Below are positions 29,470-39,134 of a stretch of DNA of 64,000 nt, piece after piece (position 1 is the first letter of the stretch; the number at the start of each line of letters is the position of its first letter). Made by a program: the position numbers and the translations under genes. Where the stretch lies: contig NZBE01000011.1 of assembly GCA_002687745.1 (NCBI GenBank), forward strand, positions 87,352 through 151,351. Direction: 5' to 3'. Under the pieces are notes generated by a model that saw only the letters and a list, made by a program, of their open reading frames with translations, had not been told where the DNA came from and did not search any database. The stretch comes from Acidimicrobiaceae bacterium (GTDB taxonomy: Bacteria > Actinomycetota > Acidimicrobiia > Acidimicrobiales > MedAcidi-G1).

Positions 29470-30315
29470 TCAGCGCCCGATCGGGTGCCAGACGGTCTTC
29501 ATCTCCAGGAAGTCGCCGATCATGTACGGGCTGGCACCTGCGGGGTCGGCCCTCACGATGCGCTTCACGTTGTCGGCGGCCGCTGCCACAGCCTCATCCT
29601 CGAGGCCGTCAGGTGCACCGGTCAGGTCCACAGAGTTGACGTCCATGTGGCCGAGGGCCCACGGCAGCAGTTCGCCCTTCTCGCCCGTGAGGATGTTGAC
29701 CACCCCACCCGGCACGTCGGAGGTCGCAAGAACCTCGGCCAGGGTCACAGCTGCCAGAGTCGAGGGACCTCCGGTGGCCACCACTGCCGTGTTGCCCGAG
29801 ACGATCACCGGGGCGATTCGTGAGAGCATTCCGAGCAGTGGTGGGTCATCGGGTGCGGCAACGACCACCACGCCGGTCGGTTCCGGGAAGGTGAAGTTGA
29901 AGTAGGGGCCTACGACCGGGTTGACCGTGCCGAGCACGTGGTGGAGCTTGTCGGCCCATCCCGCATACCAGACCCAGCGGTCGATTGACCGGTCAACCTC
30001 GGCTGTGGCGTCACCCGGGGAGTGGCCCATGTCGGTCAGCACCGAGGTGAACTCGGCCCTGCGGGACTCCATGATCTCAGCCACCCGGTAGAGAACCTGG
30101 CCGCGGTTGTAGGCGGTCCGGTCGGCCCATCCGGTCTGGGCACTGCGTGCCGCCCTGACCGCTTCGCGCAGGTCCTTGCGGGAGGCCTTCGCCGCGTTGG
30201 CCAGCAGGCCCCCGTCGGCCGAGTGGACCTGGAACGTCCTTCCCGACTCGGAGCGGGGGAACGCCCCGCCGATGAACAGCTTGAAGGTCTTGTCGACCGG
30301 GATGTGCTCGGCCAT
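29470..30315 (-). CDS. truncated aldehyde dehydrogenase-like protein (NAD-binding half only, pseudo-ALDH)
   Basis: FKLFIGGAFPRSESGRTFQVHSADGGLLANAAKASRKDLREAVRAAR...GNTAVVATGGPSTLAAVTLAEVLATSDVPGGVVNILTG; ends before the Glu/Cys region. ATG overlaps the upstream ALDH stop (TGATG). Confidence 0.85.
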   Translation of the reverse strand: MAEHIPVDKTFKLFIGGAFPRSESGRTFQVHSADGGLLANAAKASRKDLREAVRAARSAQTGWADRTAYNRGQVLYRVAEIMESRRAEFTSVLTDMGHSPGDATAEVDRSIDRWVWYAGWADKLHHVLGTVNPVVGPYFNFTFPEPTGVVVVAAPDDPPLLGMLSRIAPVIVSGNTAVVATGGPSTLAAVTLAEVLATSDVPGGVVNILTGEKGELLPWALGHMDVNSVDLTGAPDGLEDEAVAAAADNVKRIVRADPAGASPYMIGDFLEMKTVWHPIGR

Positions 30316-31805
30316 CACGCACCTCCCCCCGTGACGTCGGCTCGTTCGTGCAGGTACGGCGCCAGGCCGTGCATGCCACCCTCGCGGCCGAAGCCGCTCT
30401 CCTTGTAGCCACCGAAGGGGCTGGCCGGGTCGAACCGGTTGTAGGTGTTGGCCCACACCACGCCAGCCCGCAGCTTCTCGGTCATCCAGAGGATCTTGGA
30501 GCCCTTCTCGGTCCAGATGCCGGCCGACAGGCCGTAGGGCGTGTTGTTTGCCTTCTCCACGGCCTCCTCGGCGGTGCGGAAGGTCTGGACGGTGAGCACG
30601 GGTCCCAAGATCTCCTCGCGGGCGACCGTGTGGCTCTGCTGCACGCCGGTGAACACCGAAGGTGGGAACCAGTAGCCCTTGTCGGGGAGGTCGCACTCGG
30701 GCTGGAAGAGGTCGGCGCCCTCGGAAACCCCGGTTGCGACCATGTCCGTGATGCGCTGCAGCTGGTCGGCCGAGTTGATCGCCCCCACGTCGGTGTTCTT
30801 GTCGAGCGGGTCACCCAGGCGCAGCGTCGAGATCCGGCGCCTCAGGCGCTCGACGAAGCTGTCGGCAATCGATTCCTCGACGAGCAGGCGCGAGCCGGCG
30901 CAGCAGACGTGGCCCTGGTTGGAGTAGATGCCGGTCACCACGCCTTCCACTGCCTGGTCGACTGCCGAGTCCTCGAACACGATGTGGGCTGCCTTGCCGC
31001 CGAGTTCCAGGGTGAGGGGGATCCGTCGGGTTGAAGCGACCCGCTGGATGGCCTTGCCGACCTCGGTCGACCCGGTGAAGGCCAGCTTGTCGATTCCGCG
31101 GTTGTCGACGATGGCTGCGCCCGTGGCGCCTGCACCGGTCACGATGTTCACGACCCCGGGCGGCAGATCAATGTCCTGCAGCACGTCGGCCAACAGGAGG
31201 GCTGTCAGCGGTGTGGTCTCTGCAGGCTTGAGGACCACCGTGTTGCCAGCGGCGAGGGCCGGTGCCAACTTCCAGGCGGCCATCATGAGTGGGAAGTTCC
31301 AGGGAACGATCTGGCCCGCCACCCCGTGGGGGGCCACCGCCCTGTTCGGGAACGCGTACTCCAGCTTGTCGGCCCAGCCTGCGTAGTAGAAGAACCATGC
31401 TGCCGACAGCGGAAGGTCCAGGTCCCGGCTCTCCCTGATGGGCTTGCCTCCGTCGAGAGTCTCCAGCACGGCGAACTCACGGGAACGCTCCTGGAGTTGG
31501 CGGGCGATCCGGAACAGGTACCTACCCCTCTCGCTCCCCGGCATCTGGCCCCAGGGTCCCTCGAAGGCACCGCGTGCAGCGGTGACGGCACGGTCGACGT
31601 CCTCGGCTGAGCCGTCGGCGATGTTGGCCAGGTGTGTCTCGGTGGCCGGATTGACGGTCGGGAACGTGGCCCCGGAAGAGGGTTCGACGAAGTCACCGTT
31701 GATGAAGTGGCCGTAGGTGTCGGCGATGTTGACCACCGCAGTGGATTCCGGCGCCGGGGCGTAGTCGATGCCGAACGGCTTGTGGGGGTTGTCAGTTGGG
31801 GCCAT
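30315..31805 (-). CDS. aldehyde dehydrogenase (full length)
   Basis: IVPWNFPLMMAAWKLAPALAAGNTVVLKPAE, LELGGKAAHIVFEDSAVDQAVEG, NQGHVCCAGSRLLVEESI with catalytic Cys. Confidence 0.96.
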   Translation of the reverse strand: MAPTDNPHKPFGIDYAPAPESTAVVNIADTYGHFINGDFVEPSSGATFPTVNPATETHLANIADGSAEDVDRAVTAARGAFEGPWGQMPGSERGRYLFRIARQLQERSREFAVLETLDGGKPIRESRDLDLPLSAAWFFYYAGWADKLEYAFPNRAVAPHGVAGQIVPWNFPLMMAAWKLAPALAAGNTVVLKPAETTPLTALLLADVLQDIDLPPGVVNIVTGAGATGAAIVDNRGIDKLAFTGSTEVGKAIQRVASTRRIPLTLELGGKAAHIVFEDSAVDQAVEGVVTGIYSNQGHVCCAGSRLLVEESIADSFVERLRRRISTLRLGDPLDKNTDVGAINSADQLQRITDMVATGVSEGADLFQPECDLPDKGYWFPPSVFTGVQQSHTVAREEILGPVLTVQTFRTAEEAVEKANNTPYGLSAGIWTEKGSKILWMTEKLRAGVVWANTYNRFDPASPFGGYKESGFGREGGMHGLAPYLHERADVTGGGA

Positions 31806-31809
31806 GGTC

Positions 31810-32736
31810 TCAGTCCACCGTGACGTAGTCGGGGCCGCTGTAGCGGCCTGTGTCGAGTTTCTGGATCTGCATCAGGACATCGTTGAGCAGGCTGGAGGCT
31901 CCCAGGCGGAACAGATCCGGGGTCAGCCATTCGGAGCCGAGGGTCTCACCGACGATCACCAGGTGGTGCCACGCCTGCTTGGCGGTACGGATTCCACCGG
32001 CTCCCTTGAGGCCCACGACCACACCGGTCTGGTCCGCGTAGTCGCGGATTGCCTCGGCCATGTTGAGCACCATGGGATGTGTGGCAGCCTTCGGGATCTT
32101 GCCCGTGGACGTCTTGATGAAGTCGGCGCCCGCTGCCATTGCAAGCATCGAGGCCCGCCGGACCTGGTCGTACGATCCCAGCTCGCCGGTCTCCAGGATG
32201 ACCTTCAGGTGCGCTGCACCGCAGGCCTCCCTGGCGGCGGCGATCTCGTCGTGGGCACGCCCCAGGTCGCCCGACATGAACGCAGAACGGTTCAGGACGA
32301 TGTCGATCTCATCGGCTCCCCGTCCCACGGCATCGGCGATGTCGGCGACCCTCACGGCCGGCGCGGACATGCCCGCCGGGAATGCGCCGGCCACGCTTGC
32401 CACCGCTACGCCGCTACCGGCTACAGCCGCCACGGCGTGTTCCACCATCTCGGGGTAGACGCACACGGCAGCCACCGAAGGAATCGCCGGGTTGGCCGGG
32501 TCGGGCCTGACCGCCTTCCGGCACAGTGACGCCACCTTGCCCGGGGTGTCGATGCCCTCGAGGGTGGTCAGGTCGATGCACCTGATCGTGGTGTGGAGGG
32601 CCGCCCGCTTGCTGGTGGTCTTGATGGACCGTGTGCACAGGGCAGCTGCCCGTGCCTCGAGAGACACAGCGTCGACAGGTGTCGTGCTCACGGGACCACC
32701 GCCCGTGGTCGGAACAAACACGGTCGAGGTCGTCAA
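31810..32736 (-). CDS. deoC: deoxyribose-phosphate aldolase
   Basis: CVYPEMV, ADEIDIVLNRSAF, LKVILETGEL, GADFIKTSTGK (Schiff-base Lys), VVVGLKGAGGIRT. Confidence 0.95.
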   Translation of the reverse strand: MTTSTVFVPTTGGGPVSTTPVDAVSLEARAAALCTRSIKTTSKRAALHTTIRCIDLTTLEGIDTPGKVASLCRKAVRPDPANPAIPSVAAVCVYPEMVEHAVAAVAGSGVAVASVAGAFPAGMSAPAVRVADIADAVGRGADEIDIVLNRSAFMSGDLGRAHDEIAAAREACGAAHLKVILETGELGSYDQVRRASMLAMAAGADFIKTSTGKIPKAATHPMVLNMAEAIRDYADQTGVVVGLKGAGGIRTAKQAWHHLVIVGETLGSEWLTPDLFRLGASSLLNDVLMQIQKLDTGRYSGPDYVTVD

Positions 32737-34448
32737 GTGACCGCCCCTGTCAACATGAGGCCTGCGCCGTCCAAAAGGTGGTCCAGGAGGCGGGTTGCAG
32801 CCGCCTCGACCTCACCGAGGTCGTCACCTGGAGAGGTGTCGACCACCTCGGCGTAGGCCTTCAGCATCGGTTCGGTTCCACTGGGTCGGACCACGAGGCG
32901 TCCACCGTCCAGGTCGAAGATGATGGCGTCTGTCGATGGCAGCGCCGAACCGGGTTCGGCCAGGTCGGTAACCGACACCACACCCATTCCCGAGATCGCT
33001 TCGGGAGGACTGGTCCGAAGGTCGTCCATCAGTTCCGCCATTCGCGATGCGCCGCCCGGATCCTCGAAGCGAATGGTCCGCAGACCGGTCCTGTGCAGTC
33101 CGTGGCGCTGCCACAGGTCGTGTAGCCGGTCGATGACGGTTCTGCCTGCCGCCTTTTCGGTTGCGGTCAACTCGGCGAAGGCCAGGGCTGCCGTGATGCC
33201 GTCCTTGTCTCGTACGAGGTCGCCCACGGCGAATCCGGCTGCCTCCTCGTAACCGAACACGAAGTCGGCGGACGGGTCGAGCAGGCCGGGCCTGACAATC
33301 CACTTGAAGCCTGTGAGGGTCTCGGCGTGGCGAACCCCGTGGTGGGCCGCGATCGACTCGAGCATCCTGGAGGAGACAACGGTGGTGGCGACGAGGCGGT
33401 TGTGGCCAGAGCCCCCGGTGAGCACATGGTCGGCGAGGAGCACCCCGACGTCGTCGCCGGTGAGGGTGCGCCAGGACGACCCGTCGGGGACCGCAACTGC
33501 AAGGCGGTCGGCATCGGGGTCGTTGGCGATCACGATGTCGGCACCGGCGTCGGAGGCCAGTGCGATGGCCAGGTCCAGGGCACCGGGGACCTCGGGGTTC
33601 GGGTACTCCACGGTCGGGAAGTCGGGGTCGGGGTCACCCTGCTCGGGTACCACCAGGGGTTCGTTGAAGCCCGCATTCTCAAAGACCCCGAGCAGGGTGT
33701 CACGGCCCACCCCGTGCAGGGGCGTGTAGACGATAGAGAGGTCCCGGGGCGAATCGACCTGTACGACCGAGGCTGTCGCCTCGACGTAGCGAAGAACCTC
33801 TTCCTGCCCAGCCCGCCTGATGAGAGGGCTGTCCGCATCGGTGAGGTCGTTGTCGGTGGGCAGGGGTGCCTCATCGATCAGGGCCGAGATCTCGGAGTCG
33901 ATCGGAGAGATGATCTGGGCACCATCTGACCAGTAGACCTTGTAGCCGTTGTCAGCACGTGGGTTGTGGCTGGCGGTGACCATGATTCCGGCGTCAGCCC
34001 CCAGGTCGCGCAGGGTGAACGCCAGCACAGGAGTCGGAAGTGGCCCCGGGAGCAGGACACTTGCTACCCCCCGGGCTGCAAGCACCCTCACGGTGTCCTC
34101 GGCGAACACGTCGCTCATGTGACGTGCGTCAAAGCAGACGACGACCACGGGTGTCGTTTCGGGGTCGGCCGGGGCGCCGTTCGGACCATTTCCGGTCAGC
34201 AGGTGCCTGGCTATGGCTGCGGCCGTCATCCGTATCATCACACGGTTCATCCGCATCGGGCCTGCGCCCAGCGCTCCCCTGAGGCCAGCCGTGCCGAACA
34301 CCAGCCTGCCTCCGAAGCGCTCCTGTACGGCGTTCCCTGCACCTGCCAGCAGCGCCTCGGTCTCGGCACGCGTGTCCGGGTCGGGGTCAACCTGCAGCCA
34401 TCTCCGTGCGGTGTCAGCCGAGTGGTCCGTGGCGGTGACCGTCCTCAC
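32733..34448 (-). CDS. phospho-sugar mutase (PGM2-like phosphopentomutase/phosphomannomutase family)
   Basis: FGTAGLRGALGAGPMRMN, GIMVTASHNPRADNGYKVYWSDGAQI (phosphoserine loop), NDPDADRLAVAV, RPSGTEPMLKAYAE. Confidence 0.93.
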   Translation of the reverse strand: MRTVTATDHSADTARRWLQVDPDPDTRAETEALLAGAGNAVQERFGGRLVFGTAGLRGALGAGPMRMNRVMIRMTAAAIARHLLTGNGPNGAPADPETTPVVVVCFDARHMSDVFAEDTVRVLAARGVASVLLPGPLPTPVLAFTLRDLGADAGIMVTASHNPRADNGYKVYWSDGAQIISPIDSEISALIDEAPLPTDNDLTDADSPLIRRAGQEEVLRYVEATASVVQVDSPRDLSIVYTPLHGVGRDTLLGVFENAGFNEPLVVPEQGDPDPDFPTVEYPNPEVPGALDLAIALASDAGADIVIANDPDADRLAVAVPDGSSWRTLTGDDVGVLLADHVLTGGSGHNRLVATTVVSSRMLESIAAHHGVRHAETLTGFKWIVRPGLLDPSADFVFGYEEAAGFAVGDLVRDKDGITAALAFAELTATEKAAGRTVIDRLHDLWQRHGLHRTGLRTIRFEDPGGASRMAELMDDLRTSPPEAISGMGVVSVTDLAEPGSALPSTDAIIFDLDGGRLVVRPSGTEPMLKAYAEVVDTSPGDDLGEVEAAATRLLDHLLDGAGLMLTGAVT

Positions 34449-35275
34449 AGCCTCTCCAGCACGCCGCGCAGGAGCGCCAGCATGCGGGGTCCCGCTGCCC
34501 TGGCGGCCTCCAGGACCTCGGCGTGGTCCAGGTTCTCATTGCCCATTCCGGCGGCGGCGTTGGTCACGAGGGAGATTCCGAGCACCTCGGTTCCGAGGTG
34601 CCTTGCGGCGATGGTCTCGAGCACCGTCGACATGCCGACAAGGTCTGCGCCAAGGCCGCCGAGCATCCGTACCTCGGCCGGGGTCTCGTAGGCGCCGCCG
34701 AGCAGGCCCGCGTAGATGCCCTCGGGCAGCGAACTGTCCACCTCGTGTGCGAGCTTCCTCAGCCTCATGGAATAGGCCTCGGTCAGGTCGACGAAGCGGG
34801 CCGGCCTGTCGGATGGCGGAGGTGGTCCGGCCATGGGTGATGTACCGGTCAGGTTCAGCTGGTCGCACAGGACCACCGGCTGGCCGACAGGCCACGCAGG
34901 GTTGAGGCCTCCTGCGGCGTTCGTGAGAATCGCCACCCTGCAACCGACCGCGACTGCGGTACGCACCCCGTGCACGACCGTGGACACCGGGTGGCCCTCG
35001 TATAGGTGGCTACGGCCTCCGAGCACAAGGGTCGTGGTGTCGCCCACCTTGACCGACAGGGCGCTGTTGCGGTGCCCGGCAACGGTAGGCGCCGGAAAGC
35101 CCGGAAGGTCATCGAGAGCCACATCGGCCAGGACCTCGCCCAGGCCGTCGGCTGCCGCCGCCCAGCCAGAGCCCAGAACGACCACGGCGTCATGGGTCGC
35201 CTGCCCTGTGCGTTCGGCAAGGGCGGCTGCGGCCTCGTCGGCCAGCGAGAAGGGGTCTGTGTGGGGGCTGTTCAT
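34445..35275 (-). CDS. purine-nucleoside phosphorylase
   Basis: VVVLGSGWAAAADGLG, GRSHLYEGHPVSTVVHGVR, ILTNAAGGLNPAW, GAYETPAEVRML, GADLVGMSTVLETIAARHLG, VTNAAAGMGNENLDHAEV. Confidence 0.95.
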   Translation of the reverse strand: MNSPHTDPFSLADEAAAALAERTGQATHDAVVVLGSGWAAAADGLGEVLADVALDDLPGFPAPTVAGHRNSALSVKVGDTTTLVLGGRSHLYEGHPVSTVVHGVRTAVAVGCRVAILTNAAGGLNPAWPVGQPVVLCDQLNLTGTSPMAGPPPPSDRPARFVDLTEAYSMRLRKLAHEVDSSLPEGIYAGLLGGAYETPAEVRMLGGLGADLVGMSTVLETIAARHLGTEVLGISLVTNAAAGMGNENLDHAEVLEAARAAGPRMLALLRGVLERL

Positions 35276-35382
35276 CGTGGTGGGTCGGCACGGACCGGGG
35301 ATCTCCCCGGCTCTCGGTGCCCACGGGAACGGTAGCGGTTCACCAGCGCCGGCTGCACCGTTTGGCGCCACCGGGTTGGTGT

Positions 35383-35583
35383 CTAGGCCTCGTCGCCGCG
35401 GGCCTCCTGGCGTTCGGCCAGGCGTGCTGCGAGGCGCCTGTCGTTGCGGTCGACGGCGGCCCGGGCACCGATCATCACCAGCTGAACGGTCACGAAGATC
35501 GCCGAGAGCGCCACCAGAACCGGCCAGCCGACGAGCAGGCCGACCACCAGTACGCCAATGGCTACGAACGTGGTAACGACCAT
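35383..35583 (-). CDS. small membrane protein of unknown function
   Basis: VVTTFVAIGVLVVGLLVGWPVLVALSAIFVTVQLVMIGARAAVDRNDRRLAARLAERQEARG; two hydrophobic segments and a charged tail. TAGGGT lies 7 nt before ATG 35583. Confidence 0.65.
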   Translation of the reverse strand: MVVTTFVAIGVLVVGLLVGWPVLVALSAIFVTVQLVMIGARAAVDRNDRRLAARLAERQEARGDEA

Positions 35584-35590
35584 GGTCATG

Positions 35591-35596
35591 ACCCTA
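35591..35596 (-). promoter_or_regulatory. candidate leaderless -10 element TAGGGT, 7 nt before ATG 35583
   Basis: TANNNT close to the start, minus strand. Confidence 0.5.
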
Positions 35597-35656
35597 CGGC
35601 CACGCGGCACACACGAGGTGCCGGCGACCGGTGGGGTGGGGATTCCGGGCCATAGT

Positions 35657-35662
35657 TAGGGT
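35657..35662 (+). promoter_or_regulatory. candidate leaderless -10 element TAGGGT, 6 nt before ATG 35669
   Basis: TANNNT close to the start. Confidence 0.55.
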
Positions 35663-35668
35663 GTCAGC

Positions 35669-37246
35669 ATGGATGACCCCCGTTCAACCCTGTCGGGCAT
35701 TCCCCTCTCGCCGGTCTACGGCGCAGGACCGCTGCCGGGGGAGTACCCCTACACCCGCGGTGTGCACTCCGACATGTACAGGTCACGCCTGTGGACGATG
35801 CGCATGTTCGCCGGGTTCGGCACGGCCACCGACACCAACGGCCGCTTCAGGGAACTGCTCCGCTCCGGCAGCACGGGCCTGTCCACCGCATTCGACATGC
35901 CCACCCTCATGGGCCGTGACTCGGACCACCCCTGGTCGCTCGGCGAGGTCGGCCGGGCCGGAGTGGCCGTCGACACCGTCGAGGACATGGCAGACCTCTT
36001 CGCCGACATCGACCTTGGTGGGGTGTCCACCTCGATGACCATCAACGGACCGGCAGCGATCCTGCTGGCCATGTATGTGGTGGTCGCCGAACAGGGTGGT
36101 GTCGAAAGGGGGCAGCTGGCGGGAACCCTCCAGAACGACATCCTCAAGGAGTACCAGGCCCAGAAGGAGTACATCTTCCCTCCCCGCCCGTCGGTGCGCC
36201 TCGTCACCGACGTGATCCGGTTCACCGCCGCGGAGATGCCCCGCTGGAACCCGGTCTCGGTCTCCGGCTACCACATCAGGGAGGCCGGCTCCACGGCCGT
36301 TCAGGAACTGGCGTTCACACTCGCCAACGGTTTCGCCTACGTAGAGGCCGCCGTCGCAGCCGGCCTCGACGTTGACGCCTTTGCACCACGCCTCAGCTTC
36401 TTCTTCAACAGCCACGTCGACTTCTTCGAGGAGATCGGCAAGTTCAGGGCTGCCCGACGGATCTGGGCCAGGTGGCTGCGCGACCGCTACGGCGCAGTCG
36501 ATGAACGCAGCCTCAAGCTGCGCTTCCACACCCAGACAGCAGGAGTGTCCCTTACTGCACAACAGCCTGAGACCAACATCGCCCGCGTGGCCATCCAGGC
36601 CCTTGCAGGCGTGCTGGGTGGCACCCAGAGCCTCCACACCGACAGCCACGACGAGGCCCTGGCGCTGCCAAGTGAAGCTGCCGCGCGTACCGCCCTGCGA
36701 ACCCAGCAGGTCATCGCCCACGAGACGGGAGTGACCGGGGTAGCCGACCCACTGGGGGGCTCGGCCTACGTGGAGTGGATGACAGACGAGGTCGAGCGAC
36801 GTGCCGAGGAGGTCTTTGCCCACCTCGACGAGATCGGCGCAGGGTCGATCCTGGAGGGTGTCCACGAGGGCATCGAGAGTGGCTGGTTCATGGGTGAGAT
36901 CGCCGAGTCGGCCTACCGATTCGAACGCGAGGTCAACGCCGGTGAGCGAATCGTGGTCGGGGTCAACGCATTCACCGAGGGCAACGGCTCGCCTGGAACC
37001 GAGTTGCTGAGGGTCGGTCAGGAGACCGAAGACGACCAACTCGCCCGCCTGGCCGCCGTACGGGCGGCACGAGACAGCACAGCGGTCACAGCATCCCTGA
37101 GGCGGGTCGCAGCCGATGCAACAGATCCCGAGGCCAACATGATGCCATCGCTCATCGCAGCGGTCGGGGCGCGTGCCACAGTGGGTGAGATCGTCGAGGC
37201 ACTCGAGGGAGTGTTCGGCACCTACGTCGAGACGGTAGTCGTCTGA
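35669..37246 (+). CDS. acyl-CoA mutase large subunit (methylmalonyl-/isobutyryl-CoA mutase family)
   Basis: [105 protein letters not shown]. Confidence 0.93.
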   Translation: MDDPRSTLSGIPLSPVYGAGPLPGEYPYTRGVHSDMYRSRLWTMRMFAGFGTATDTNGRFRELLRSGSTGLSTAFDMPTLMGRDSDHPWSLGEVGRAGVAVDTVEDMADLFADIDLGGVSTSMTINGPAAILLAMYVVVAEQGGVERGQLAGTLQNDILKEYQAQKEYIFPPRPSVRLVTDVIRFTAAEMPRWNPVSVSGYHIREAGSTAVQELAFTLANGFAYVEAAVAAGLDVDAFAPRLSFFFNSHVDFFEEIGKFRAARRIWARWLRDRYGAVDERSLKLRFHTQTAGVSLTAQQPETNIARVAIQALAGVLGGTQSLHTDSHDEALALPSEAAARTALRTQQVIAHETGVTGVADPLGGSAYVEWMTDEVERRAEEVFAHLDEIGAGSILEGVHEGIESGWFMGEIAESAYRFEREVNAGERIVVGVNAFTEGNGSPGTELLRVGQETEDDQLARLAAVRAARDSTAVTASLRRVAADATDPEANMMPSLIAAVGARATVGEIVEALEGVFGTYVETVVV

Positions 37247-37659
37247 TGGTCGATTCCGGCCTCCCGATCAGGGTGGTCCTCGCCAAGCTGGGGCTGGACG
37301 GCCACGACCGTGGCCTGAAGGTGGTGGCACGAATGCTCCGCGATGCCGGGATGGAGGTGGTCTACCTGGGACTCCGCCAGACCACCGACAACATCGTGGC
37401 CGCTGTCGAGCAGGAGGACGCCGATGTGGTCGGAATCTCCATGCACAACGCCGGGCACCTCACCCTCGGGCCGCTGATTGTCAGGGCACTCGGTGAGGCG
37501 GGTCTGGCCGTACCGGTCGTGATCGGTGGCATCGTGCCCGACACCGACCTTGCCGAGTTGGAGGCCGCCGGGGTCGCGGCGGTGCTCGGACCCGGCGCAT
37601 CCGTCGAAGAGGTCGTAACCACTGTCAGGTCAGCGGCAGGTCGAGATGGAAGCACCTGA
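37246..37659 (+). CDS. acyl-CoA mutase small subunit, cobalamin-binding
   Basis: VVLAKLGLDGHDRGLKVVARMLRDAGMEVVYLG (DxHxxG) and GGIVPDTDLAELEAAGVAAVLGPG. Confidence 0.95.
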   Translation: MVDSGLPIRVVLAKLGLDGHDRGLKVVARMLRDAGMEVVYLGLRQTTDNIVAAVEQEDADVVGISMHNAGHLTLGPLIVRALGEAGLAVPVVIGGIVPDTDLAELEAAGVAAVLGPGASVEEVVTTVRSAAGRDGST

Positions 37660-38611
37660 ACCCGGTGCCGGGTCGTCGGCAGTTGCCGAACTGGCCGAGG
37701 CCTCACGCTCGGGTGACCGCAGGGCCACTGCCCGTCTCCTCAGCCTCGTTGAGCGGGGCGGCGATCCGGCAGACGAGGTGGCGTCGGCCACCCAGGCCCA
37801 TGTCGGGGAAGCACACGTGGTGGGCATCACCGGTGCACCCGGGTCGGGCAAGTCCACCATCACCAACTCGCTGACAACGCTGCTGGCCGAGGCGGGCCAC
37901 CGGCCCGCCGTGCTGGCCGTCGACCCGTCGTCGCCCCTGACCGGCGGTGCGATACTCGGAGACCGGGTACGTATGAGCGGCGCCTCCGGTGCAGGTGTGT
38001 TCATCCGCTCCATGGCTACCCGCGGACATGCCGGAGGTCTGGCGCTGGCGGTCCCCGGGGCGGTCAGGGTGCTCGACGCTGCCGGCTTCGACCCGGTAGT
38101 GGTGGAGACTGTCGGTGTGGGTCAGGTGGAGGTCGATGTGACCGATGCCGCCGATACCACCGTCGTCGTCGTCGCTCCCGGCTGGGGTGATGCCGTCCAG
38201 GCCAACAAGGCGGGCCTGCTCGAGGTTGCCGACCTGTTCGTGGTCAACAAGGCCGACAGGCCCGGAGCCACAGATGCCCGTCGGGACCTGGATCTGATGC
38301 TCGACCTGTCGACGGTCGTCACCCGGCCTGGAACTGGCAGGCCGTCGATAACGATGACCACGGCCACAGAGGGGGACGGGATCGGCGAGCTTGCTGCCGC
38401 TGTCACCGGTCACCTGGATCTTCTGTGTGAGGGGGGTGAACTTGATCAGCGCCGGGAGAAACGCAGGATCGCCGAGGTGCGGGCCCACCTGGAGCACCTG
38501 TTGGCCGGTGCCGCCGACGAGGCGCTCGCAACCGAGGGTCTGCAGCCCGTTCAGGCCTCCGAATCTCCCATGATGGCTGCCAGGAGGCTGGCCCGGAAGA
38601 TCCTGGGCTGA
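37646..38611 (+). CDS. meaB: methylmalonyl-CoA mutase-associated GTPase MeaB (ArgK family)
   Basis: VVGITGAPGSGKSTITNSL, VLAVDPSSPLTGGAILGDRVRM, FIRSMATRGHAGGL, VVETVGVGQVEVDV, VNKADRPGA. Confidence 0.95.
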   Translation: MEAPEPGAGSSAVAELAEASRSGDRRATARLLSLVERGGDPADEVASATQAHVGEAHVVGITGAPGSGKSTITNSLTTLLAEAGHRPAVLAVDPSSPLTGGAILGDRVRMSGASGAGVFIRSMATRGHAGGLALAVPGAVRVLDAAGFDPVVVETVGVGQVEVDVTDAADTTVVVVAPGWGDAVQANKAGLLEVADLFVVNKADRPGATDARRDLDLMLDLSTVVTRPGTGRPSITMTTATEGDGIGELAAAVTGHLDLLCEGGELDQRREKRRIAEVRAHLEHLLAGAADEALATEGLQPVQASESPMMAARRLARKILG

Positions 38612-38655
38612 TCCGGTACGTGACCGCAGGCACGGCCCAAATGCAACCACACCGG

Positions 38656-38661
38656 TAGGCT
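38656..38661 (+). promoter_or_regulatory. candidate leaderless -10 element TAGGCT, 8 nt before ATG 38670
   Basis: TANNNT close to the start. Confidence 0.45.
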
Positions 38662-38669
38662 GCCTCGTC

Positions 38670-39131
38670 ATGATCCCCCGCATCATCACGCTTCCTGCGC
38701 GCCTGTGGCGCGAGTACGGCCAGAAGCTGCTGCGTTTCGCCGGGGTTTCAGTCGTGAACGTCCTCACGGGCCAGACCCTGCTGGTGGTCCTCTACGGCCG
38801 CCTCGGCTGGTCCGGCATGGCAGCCAATGTGGTGGCGGTCGCCGTCGGGAGTATCCCGGCCTATCTGCTCAGCCGTCACTATGTCTGGGAGAGGAACAAG
38901 GGTGACCACAAGATGGGCGAGATCCTCCCCTTCTGGTCGCTGGCGTTCGTGGGCCTCGTCCTGTCAACCGCCCTCGTGGGCGTCGTCGACAGCTTCAGCG
39001 ACAGGACCATCGCGGTGCAGGCGGCAAATGCGATCGCCTTCGGCATGCTGTGGCTTGTCCGCTTTGCCGTCCTCGAACATCTGCTCTGGGGCGACCGGGC
39101 CGACGACGAGCTGGTCGGAACCTCAGGCTGA
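38670..39131 (+). CDS. GtrA family membrane protein
   Basis: LLRFAGVSVVNVLTGQTLLVVLY...YLLSRHYVWERNK...LWLVRFAVLEHLLW; four hydrophobic segments. Confidence 0.85.
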   Translation: MIPRIITLPARLWREYGQKLLRFAGVSVVNVLTGQTLLVVLYGRLGWSGMAANVVAVAVGSIPAYLLSRHYVWERNKGDHKMGEILPFWSLAFVGLVLSTALVGVVDSFSDRTIAVQAANAIAFGMLWLVRFAVLEHLLWGDRADDELVGTSG

Positions 39132-39134
39132 CTG

